Source: Epiperipatus broadwayi
Taxonomy: Eukaryota > Onychophora > Udeonychophora > Euonychophora > Peripatidae
Length of the DNA stretch: 64,000 nt
Assembly (NCBI GenBank): GCA_028023455.1
Contig: JAQFVV010013336.1
Location: forward strand, 62,001-126,000
Direction: 5' to 3'
Below, piece by piece: positions 56,526 through 64,000 of the stretch. The notes under the pieces were generated by a model. The model saw only the letters and a list, made by a program, of their open reading frames with translations. It was not told the origin of the DNA and did no database searches. The position numbers and the translations under genes were made by a program. Position 1 is the first letter of the stretch; each line of letters opens with the position of its first letter.

Positions 56526-58717
56526 TGAGTTGAATGTAGATGCGCTTATATGAAATAGATATAAAAAAATTCCGAGTAGAATGAATAATAGTAATTTAGT
56601 GTGAATATATTCAACCCCTACTTTAAATCTTTTCAATTAATATTCTCAAACCAGTTACCAAGCATTCATTTTTAATTACCTTGTGAAAAGTCTATATCAT
56701 CCACAATATAGCATTAAATAGGGTATAATATATTCAGAACACTTATCTCTCATAACACCATATAATAGTGATGTAAATCTTGCGATATAAATATTTAAAT
56801 CGCTAAGCAAATAAATTAGCATTGTTCTTGCCTCCATACTAAGTTGTTAAATATGGAGTGAATTTATACAAAGATAAATGCAAAATTGAAATTCTATTCG
56901 ACATGGATATATTCAATTCTTATTTTAAATTAACACCCTTAATATTCTCTAGGCAAAATCATCAAGTACTCATTTGTATGTTATCTCCAATGGGCAATAT
57001 TATAAATTTATTATGTTAAATATTGCATAATACATTTAGAACATGCAGCATTGTTTAGCAATTTTAAATGTTAGTACTCCAAGACTTAGATCATTATTAT
57101 ACAATGCTTGAGAAGTATGTTCTGAAAATATCAAGCAATGTGTAATACAATAAATTTCTAATACTGCATATCAGAGATAACAGATCTTTCACGAAGTAAT
57201 TAAAAGTGAATACATACTGACTCTGCCTTGAGATTTAAAGTAGGTGTTAAATATCTCCACATTGAATGGAATTTCATTCTCAGATTTATCTTCATATAAA
57301 TTTGCTTTCTATCAATAAATTAGCAATTTAAATATTGATACTTCAAAACTTAAAAACATAATTATAAAATGTTATGCAAGATATAGTATTGTGAATAAAT
57401 AATAAAACAAAGTAAATTAACACAAAATGCAAATACAGATGTGGAGCGCACACAATTTAAGTAGAAAAAGTAAAAGTCAGTTGTACTTCTGAAACAAGTC
57501 CTCAATACAATTAAGTGGGGGGGGGGGTAAGACAACCCAGATATTTGTGAATTAAACAATTAGAAGTGAAAAAAAAAATGAATTATTGAGTTTATTTGAC
57601 TCTAAAGGTATATTTGTGAATTAAACAATTACAAATGAAAAAAAAAAACAAGTAAATTATTGAAAGTTTATGTAACTCTAAGGGTATGTGTTCAAACTTA
57701 GCTATAATTAATAATTAATGTTTTTAATATTATTCAAGAATGATAAGCTCTTTACCCTAAAATTTTGATATGAATGGATGCAATTCTGAAATTTTTTGCT
57801 CAATTCTTTCTAGACATTTATATATGTGAAAATAAAGATAAATTATTCACCCTCTCATTGTAAAAATATTATATATGGGTACAATATCTTTATTCTAGTT
57901 CCCTAAAATTTAGAAACTTCTAGCAACTGAACAAACATATGAAGGCAGCTTTTAAATTTTCACAACTAGATCTGTATTATATTAAACTGAGCTGTGCTTT
58001 ATTTTTAAATCGTGAACAAAATTAAAAAATTAATTATAAATATTGCACAGTAATTAGTATTTACACAGATTTTGAGATAAAATTAAAGAAAAAAACACAT
58101 TAAGTGAAAATATGTTAATTAATAAGCCTTACTGACAATTAAATAAGGATTCTAGAAAATATATATCTAGACTTTTTATGATTTCCATTTTTTTGTAATA
58201 AAAAGCAGAAAAATGAGAGAAGAAAAGAAGGATAATGTCTAAACAAGCTGACACAAATTAGTTAGCAACTAAAGAAAAAAAAATAATCATAAATTATTTC
58301 TTTAAAGAAAAAAAAAAAGCTGAAAAAATTAATAAATTAAATTATTAGAATAAAAAATTTTTTTACAAATTTTGTAATTACAATGACAGAAAGTATATTA
58401 TTGTAAATGTATATATCCAATATGCTTCAAAACAAACAATTATTAGAGAATTTAGTATTTATATTTAATATAATGCTTTCCAGTATTATATGAGTGCTTT
58501 AAAAGCCACAGAAGATTTACAAAGGAGGGATAACAGAAATATATCGTTAAAGTCTTACTTTGCATATCAACTTAATCTGGCAAAATCATTAATCTGGAAA
58601 AGCTAGGAAACCAAAAAACTCCAAACTGACAATATTTCAGATCACGAGTGTACATTAATAATTTTATTAGTCGCTCATTAGACTAGAGATTATCCAATAA
58701 TGAATACTATTTCAGGA
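56526..58717. other. AT-rich sequence with small tandem repeats
   Basis: Loose direct similarity exists between 56.60-56.86 and 56.90-57.12 kb (TATATTCAA, TATTCTC and AATATTGCAT-type words). A clear 69-bp tandem duplication starting ATATTTGTGAATTAAACAAT lies at 57541-57690, and an 11-base G run at 57517. No genes are supported; a 65-codon minus-strand frame at 57362 has no motif. Confidence 0.45.
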
Positions 58718-58719
58718 GA

Positions 58720-58937
58720 ATAATTTCCATTACACCACTCGCAAGGTAGAGAATGTAAGAGATTGTGATCTGGGCCAACTGATGATTGCTGGTTCAGCAA
58801 GAAATGTACATCTTGGGAATCAAAAACCTTTTACACATGTCTTTGATAACATTCATGATTACATCCTCCCACAAGGTGTTAAGAGTGGACAGAAAACATT
58901 CCCTACCTTCTGTGAGAGTGGTGTAATGGAAATTATA
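58720..58937. mobile_element. Family D ribozyme element with inverted ends
   Basis: Ends of about 37 bases (TAATTTCCATTACACCACTC and its inverse) bracket a hammerhead and about 90 bases of spacer. The 80-codon frame at 58782-59024 runs across this element and is not a gene. Its small size and hairpin ends resemble the family C elements, which suggests that all the ribozyme families share one way of inserting. Confidence 0.7.
58771..58820 (+). ncRNA. Hammerhead ribozyme, family D, complete core
   Basis: The best ribozyme in the window. CUGAUGA at 58779-58785; stem II UUGCUG with CAGCAA, six perfect pairs round a GUU loop (58786-58800); GAAA at 58801-58804; the eight-base palindrome AUGUACAU as stem III; C58812 as cleavage base (AUC triplet); stem I CCAA with UUGG. 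All conserved core residues are present. Stem III as a monomer has no room for a proper loop, whereas two RNAs would pair over eight bases, so dimer cleavage is expected. Confidence 0.82.
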
Positions 58938-59164
58938 CTATATACTCATGAGAGTACATTTAAAGTCAGTGCTTTGAAAAATATTGCTGTTTCTTTTTTA
59001 ACAAATAAAATTCTGTATCTCTAATCAGTTCTAATTTATTTGCATTGAAAATATTTCACAAGAAAACAAACCCAATATTAAATGTTAGAAGACTGCTGGG
59101 ATCTCGGCAGGATTTCAACTATAAGAGAATAGCTCGTGATATCTATTAGTTGAATATCTTTAAC

Positions 59165-59290
59165 CATTATCATGCCCTATTCCATAAGCATCTGACTTGA
59201 GATCGGGAGGTCTCCGGATCGATTCTGGCATGCGCAGTTGTTACGAACTCCCAAGTATTAATAAAGTCATTAGCCTTTTTTTAAATCATC
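59165..59290 (+). mobile_element. tRNA-related SINE, second type, fragment
   Basis: Shares GCATCTGACTTGAGATCGGG with the copy at 39.3 kb, then GGATCGATTCTGGCATG (a weakened B box), then GAACTCCCAAGTATTAATAAAG. The first 25 bases of the tRNA-like head, with the A box, are decayed. Confidence 0.65.
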
Positions 59291-59605
59291 ATCGCAACTA
59301 CTTTCTATTATTATCTTTTCAATATTTTAAATAAAAGAATATTAACTTAAATTGATAATTATGCTATAGAATCAACATCAATTTCTAGTGACTCTTATGC
59401 ATAAAATCTCTATAGTTCTTTCCGATTTTCATAACATCTTAGAATTTTCCTGAAGATTTGTGATAATGGTGTTCTAGTTGCATTTCTGCATTGGACTATT
59501 TAATATGTGTATTGAATGTCTTTTAGAAAAATGTATTTTAAATATTCCAAATGCATTCAACTGTTAGTAACAGCATATCAAACAGATTAGTATGAGCACA
59601 ACATT

Positions 59606-59866
59606 TCAAGAGGTATTATTCTCCCCTCTTCTTCAGATGACGCTGGCTTGACCAGTGACAGTACTAGCATGGGATTCAAACCTGGACCCTTACTTAGATT
59701 CTTGAGTATTGAATTTTAAGGTTTCAAGAGATATTATTCTGCCCTCTTCTTCGGGTGTTGCTAGCCTGACCAGTGACAGTACTAGCATGAGATTCGAACC
59801 TGGACCCTTAGATTCTTGAGTATTAAATTTTAAGGTAACACTCTAACCAACTGAGCCATTCTGGGT
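59606..59866 (-). mobile_element. tRNA-derived SINE with internal tandem duplication
   Basis: On the minus strand it begins ATGGCTCAGTTGGTTAGAGT, a strong tRNA A box, then GGTTCGAATC, a strong B box, and then a body with GTACTGTCACTGGTC. The B box plus body (about 115 bases) is present twice in tandem (59606-59722 and 59723-59836), the second copy alone having the A box. The spacing between boxes is longer than in a normal tRNA. Not a functional tRNA gene. Confidence 0.75.
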
Positions 59867-60577
59867 CATACTTGTTTTTGTTTCATCTATCTACCTTATT
59901 CACATAAGACTGCCTTGATTTCTTTTTAAACTTTATATCAATTTTGAAGTTTACTGTTTTATGATTCCACTGGCAAATAATTATTTTCAGAAATATATTA
60001 CACATTTCTAAGCAGAGAATAACTTTTAACTAATCAATTTTATAATAATAGAATTTTAATAAATATTCATTTAAATTGAAATTCATGTGCTTATATCATT
60101 ATTTTATAACTTGTGCATTAAAAATGCATTTCTGAAAACAATATTTACGGCTTATACATTTGAATAATTCAAGTATTCAGAAATATATGATCACCGTTTT
60201 TTATGCTTCCACAAGCTGTTTTTCACACGGGCAAAACTCTCCATACACTAGTGCCCCTCAATGCAAGTGCCTCTGTGAAAAACAGCTCATGTAAGCATAA
60301 AGAATGGTGATCATGTGGTGTTTGATGGTTTATTACCAATCCTGCCCAATAGGATTATGGTAATTGTAATTATTAAAGAACAAAAGATGCCAGAAAGTAT
60401 GTATGCTGAACTGAGTTCAGATCTATACAACTATACAAGCCTGATGAACTTAGCTTGAAAACATCATTGTGTTTTCAACTTGGACTCAAAATTTTATAGT
60501 TAGCCAAAAACAATAAAAGATGGCTGCCGGAGAATTGCATTAGACCCTAAGATCTAGGTGCAGTGCTTTCAGATCCA

Positions 60578-60624
60578 AGGCTCCTCAATGATGAAATCCA
60601 CAAGCTAGAAACTAGTCTGGGGAT
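60578..60624 (+). ncRNA. Hammerhead ribozyme motif, family A, tandem unit 1
   Basis: AUGAUGA replaces CUGAUGA (C3 lost), stem II is weakened (AUC with GCU-like), GAAA and ACUAGU are kept, and the expected cut is after C60617. Likely inactive. Confidence 0.5.
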
Positions 60625-61014
60625 ATTGGATGAATAGGCACTAGAGAGGGAATTTATGCACAAACCTTCCTGTATCCAGTGACTACTATGGCTTGCATTG
60701 GGTGGGGCTACTGTATGAAGAGTTTTTACCCTCTGCGAAAAACAGCTTGTGTAAGCAAAAATAATGGTGATTATGGAATGCTTGATGATTTAACCCCAAT
60801 CCTGCCCAATAGAATTTATGGGGACATGGCAAAGACACCTAAAAGTATAAGTACTGAACTGAGTTCAGATCTATACAAGCTAATAAGCTTAGTTTGAAAT
60901 CAATATTGTGTTTCATTTTGGACTCAAAGCTTTACAGTTAGCTAAAACAGTAAAAGGTGGCTGTTGGAAGATTGCATTAGATCCTAAGATTCAAGTGCAG
61001 TGCTCTCAGATCCA

Positions 61015-61060
61015 ATCTCCTCATTGATTAAAGTAACAGGCTAGAAACTAGTCTGGGATA
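61015..61060 (+). ncRNA. Hammerhead ribozyme motif, family A, tandem unit 2
   Basis: The core is UUGAUUA, so C3 and G8 are both changed; GAAA and ACUAGU are kept; expected cut after C61053. Inactive relic, valuable mainly for fixing the monomer length. Confidence 0.45.
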
Positions 61061-61433
61061 TTTGATGAGTACGCACTAGATAGATTTTATGCAAAAACCT
61101 TCCTGCATCTATTGATTACTATGGATTGCACTGAGTAGTGCCACTGTATGGAGAGTTTTGTCTCTGTGATATTCAGAAATATGATATTATAAAAAATAAA
61201 TAACTTATATTTATTTCTGTAGCTATAACCAGAGACTAAATATTTTTTAACTATTATTACATAACTATGATAAGCTTCTAAATTACTTTTAAATATTCCC
61301 ATATAAAATCAACTACAATAAAAACAGGCAAATCTCTTCATACAGTAGTGCCATTCAGTGCCAACCAGAGTAATCAATGGATGCCACAAGGCTTTTGCAT
61401 AAAATCCCTATCTAGTGCCTACTCATCCAATAT

Positions 61434-61480
61434 CACCAGATTAGTTTCTGGCTTGTGGCCTTCGTCAGTAGAGGAGCTTT
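61434..61480 (-). ncRNA. Hammerhead ribozyme motif, family A, left half
   Basis: Minus strand CUGACGA, stem II GGC/GCC with CACAA loop, GAAA, then ACUAAUC: the GUC triplet has become AUC, still an allowed NUH, but the palindrome ACUAGU is broken. The mirror copy at 61.52-61.56 kb on the plus strand has exactly the same change. Confidence 0.6.
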
Positions 61481-61521
61481 GGATCTGAGAGCACTGCACC
61501 TAGATCTCTCAGATCCAAAGC

Positions 61522-61566
61522 TCCTCTACTGACGAAGGCCACAAGCCAGAAACTAATCTGGGGATA
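61522..61566 (+). ncRNA. Hammerhead ribozyme motif, family A, right half
   Basis: Mirror image of the left half: CUGACGA, GGC/GCC stem II with an A-A base mismatch, GAAA, ACUAAUC. Because both halves could pair with each other along their full length, the transcript would fold into one long hairpin and probably not form the ribozyme. Confidence 0.6.
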
Positions 61567-61725
61567 TTGGATGAATAGGCACTAGATAAGGATTTTATGC
61601 ACAAGCCTTCTGGCATCCATTAATTACTCTGGTTGGCACTGAGGGGTACTAATGTATGAAGAGTTTTGTCTGTTTTAATAGCAGTAATGTGCTAGCATAA
61701 GAAATAGTGATCATGTGATGTACAA

Positions 61726-63599
61726 TGGAAACACGATATTCATTATATTTTGTTTCAAGATACCCTCACATACATCTTACATCAAATATAATAAGCTGAT
61801 GATTTATTGATAAACTTGAATTACAATAGAATTTCTAGTATAAAGTATTTTTTAACATGAATTATATATACAACAAAGATCATTTTTTATGCTTATAATA
61901 TGCGCATATAATTAAAATTATTGTATAGATAAAAATTTTACAACACAATGTAATTATTCGTAATAAATTAAAAGAACACATGTGTGTGTTAATTTACTCA
62001 TATTAATTCAAAAAACAAAAATAATAAAAAAAACTTATTCTATCATATCTATTTTTTTAAATAAAATAAAGTTAAGAAGTAAAAGCATTTCATCTCAATT
62101 AAATACATTATGGACAATATTCACTTTTCATCCATAATTTTTTTTCCCTAAGTAAAAATTAATAGAAATCTCATTATCAATAGACACCTAAGTAAAAATT
62201 AGTAGAAATCTCATTATCAATAGCCTTGACTTGTTTTGATGCTTTTAAATCTCTAGTAACTTTTGAATTTATACAGTCACCTTTACATGCTGTTAGCTAT
62301 TTCAGATTCGGGAGTAAACTCTTTCAAGTTTTCTAATGCAATAATAAAAATGTTTTATAATTCTTATTTTAATAAATTTTGTACATTGATACACTTAATG
62401 AACTGTATATTTATTCTTTCTTCGATGTTTTAGCATGCGGGAAAAAGTAAAACAGTTAGGATTATGGCGCTCAGCACTGAAAATACATTAAGCTAAATGG
62501 AAAACTAATATCGTGGAAGTAAGAATAGATTTCATTAAACATACTTATGCAAAATTTATTACATATTAATGAAGTTTAAAACAAAATTCTTATTTTAAAT
62601 ATTCTATTGCTTAAGAAAGATTGCAAATTTTATTAAAATTTCATAAAACTTTTAGCTTTATGCTTAGAAAACATTTTATTACATGAAATAAAATGTATGT
62701 GCTTTCAATTTAAGCGGAGGTATCATTAATAAATGTGATCACGTATAGTGCTCTGAGATAGAAAAATGACTGTTGCCATATCATAAAATTTATTCAATTT
62801 ATAAAATTTAATGTTTTTATTTTTTGTTTATATTTGGGGGAGGGGGGGATAGTGTATAATTGAAGTAATGCATATTGATTCGGCATACATCGCAACTTCA
62901 TTGTATTACACTTTACAATAGACAGTAGTGACATCTTTTAATAATGAGGACCAATAAAAAAATAAAATTTTAAATACATTATTTTTTCCTTTTTTTTTTA
63001 AATACATACATATTGTTGTTATTCAAGTTTGTTAAATTTTAATTTGAGATCCTTTAGATTTAAAACTAATCACCAAGCATTACTTCATTTTTTTAAAGGG
63101 GAAATGTGCGTTTAATTTTAGATTTACTAAATTAGATTAATCATATCAATAATTCATAGCATCTTGGTATTTAATTCATTTCAAATATCTAAATAAGTCA
63201 CATATCTAGAATGTGAACAATTAATTGAAATTACCACTATCTAGCAGCATGTATTTATCTGGTGCTGTGATATCGCATCCTGCTTTTTGCTGATAGCACT
63301 GCTACATTAACTAATGGTAAGAAAGATTTTAAATATTTATTTTATTTACTAAATGCAATCAAATCAACTCTTCATGATCATATGAATATTACCATTTACA
63401 ATTTTTATACAGTACATAATTAGAAAAATTGATGATAATTTGACTATTCTTTGCTGTTACACAATTGTTGTGATATATGTTAAATTGCTACTACCTGATA
63501 AAGGATGTTGGAATAAGATATCAAGAAATATGAACACAGCAATTAGAATTGAAATTGATAGAAATAAGATACTATAATTAATAAAAGTTATAAAGACTT
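61726..63599. other. AT-rich sequence, nothing recognised
   Basis: A 40-bp tandem duplication (CTAAGTAAAAATTA, TAGAAATCTCATTATCAATA) lies at 62148-62224. A G run is near 62.84 kb. No gene or element supported. Confidence 0.4.
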
Positions 63600-63970
63600 C
63601 TAAAAGTCTCTAAAATCCTTGTGCAGGAATACCGTTAGTTTACTTGACAAAATATTTTCCAATTCAAGTGACACTAAATGATAATCTTAGTATATACAAA
63701 ATTTTATAGAACAATCCATCAGAAGGTTCAGTTCTCTCACTTAGTTTATTTAATATATTCATCACTGGTCTTCCAGAAATAAAATACCAGAAATTCATCT
63801 AAGCAAATGACAATCCTTTCTTTGATTTCACAAAAAAGATCTTGCCAGAAATGGAAAAATCTCTAAATAAAGACATAAAAAGTTTGGAAATATTTTTCAA
63901 AGATTGGAGTCTTATTCCTAATCCAAACAAAATCGATATTCTCAACTTTTCCTTCAAACAATAAAGAAAC
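63600..63970 (+). mobile_element. Jockey-type LINE, reverse transcriptase fragment
   Basis: One almost open frame reads GSVLSLSLFNIFITGLPEIK, then QKFI, a stop and AND (the remains of the YADD catalytic box), FFDFTKKILPEMEKSLNKDI, and SLEIFFKDWSLIPNPNKIDI. This is the GLPQGSVLSPLLFNIFTxDLP...YADD...WxLxxNxxKT order of Jockey/CR1-like reverse transcriptases. The upstream 80 bases read VTLNDNLSIYKIL, fitting the strand before the GLPQGS motif. It continues toward the window edge. It is the same family as the decayed copy at 53.9-54.6 kb. Confidence 0.75.
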
Positions 63971-64000
63971 ATTTCCTTTGCAACAATAGATTAAAATATA

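Larger units (their letters stand above)
60190..61170 (+). mobile_element. Family A ribozyme element, tandem dimer with inverted end
   Basis: Two family A monomers lie head to tail: the junction block GAAAAACAGCTTGTGTAAGC follows each tail. Cleavage positions at 60617 and 61053 are 436 bases apart. To the left, 60190-60270 is an inverted tail-and-junction piece. Tandem repetition with a ribozyme in each unit is the hallmark arrangement for RNAs that are cut from a concatemer and circularised. The two monomers differ by roughly one base in seven, so this array is old; the 72-codon frame inside is not a gene. Confidence 0.8.
61320..61725. mobile_element. Family A ribozyme element, palindromic head-to-head pair
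   Basis: Left half minus, right half plus, meeting at about 61500 (GATCT palindrome) within the block upstream of the ribozyme. The arms, about 180 bases, are nearly identical, including an unusual extra base in the stem I strand (CTCCTCTACTGACGA) present in both. So one half was copied from the other during or after insertion. Confidence 0.8.

Noticed and set aside
59796-59866. Possible tRNA gene on the minus strand
   Set aside because: Good A and B boxes but box spacing too long and no closed acceptor stem; repeated body shows it is a SINE.
60190-61725. CRISPR-like array of repeated blocks
   Set aside because: Repeats are several hundred bases long, diverged and ribozyme-bearing; eukaryotic context.
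24051-61725. Penelope-type reverse transcriptase near the ribozyme elements
   Set aside because: Looked for and not found; all recognisable polymerases are RTE, Jockey-like or other LINE types.

Overview
The window reads as intergenic DNA from a very AT-rich animal genome, most likely an invertebrate; the sequence alone does not fix the phylum. Evidence for an animal: RTE-type and Jockey-type LINEs, Tigger/pogo and hAT transposon remains, a SPIN-like hAT element with a perfect 8-bp target duplication, tRNA-derived SINEs, and one short exon with good splice signals. There are no bacterial-type genes or operons, and no full host gene is visible.

The most striking content is a set of short repeats carrying hammerhead self-cleaving ribozyme motifs. 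I see about 23 occurrences in four sequence families, here called A (near 8.9, 13.7, 18.0, 24.2, 24.9, 47.3, 52.1, 60.6, 61.0 and 61.5 kb), B (1.8, 56.1, 56.4 kb), C (16.4, 18.9, 54.4 kb) and D (4.2, 23.3, 23.5, 37.0, 58.8 kb). Families A, B and D share the same layout: a CUGANGA core, a short stem II, GAAA, then a self-complementary stem III (ACUAGU, ACCGGU, AUGUACAU, AUACGUAU) ending in a cleavable NUH triplet. Units occur as direct dimers (monomers of 436 and 377 bp between cleavage sites) and as inverted dimers, and several are flanked by 11-16 bp target duplications. This matches what is known of ribozymes in Penelope-like elements and animal retrozymes, which cleave as dimers. No Penelope-type enzyme is visible here, so these copies would be non-autonomous.

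Layout. 0-3 kb: a decayed RTE LINE with a family B insertion. 4-9 kb: family D and A pieces, a Tigger-like element, the SPIN element and the coiled-coil exon (minus strand). 9-11 kb: decayed LINE. 13-19 kb: families A and C, a nested tRNA SINE and a decayed unknown ORF. 19.5-22.1 kb: minus-strand RTE and a second LINE type. 23-25 kb: inverted dimers of families D and A. 25-30.6 kb: nothing recognisable. 30.6-39 kb: nested inverted-repeat transposons, Tigger remains, an RTE fragment and foldback elements. 40.4-42.6 kb: a possible LTR. 43.0-47.0 kb: a decayed hAT transposase followed by the best RTE copy, which is 5'-truncated with one frameshift. 49.5-54.6 kb: LINE remains with nested insertions and a strange C-free tract. 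55-64 kb: repeats, families A, B and D, SINEs and a Jockey RT fragment.

Functionally the window is a transposon graveyard. The RTE and Jockey enzymes are the kinds of machinery that could have mobilised the SINEs; the ribozyme elements are expected to depend on a Penelope-type reverse transcriptase located elsewhere. Assignments rest on reading motifs by eye. Boundaries of decayed elements are approximate, and family names come from recognition, not from a database search.
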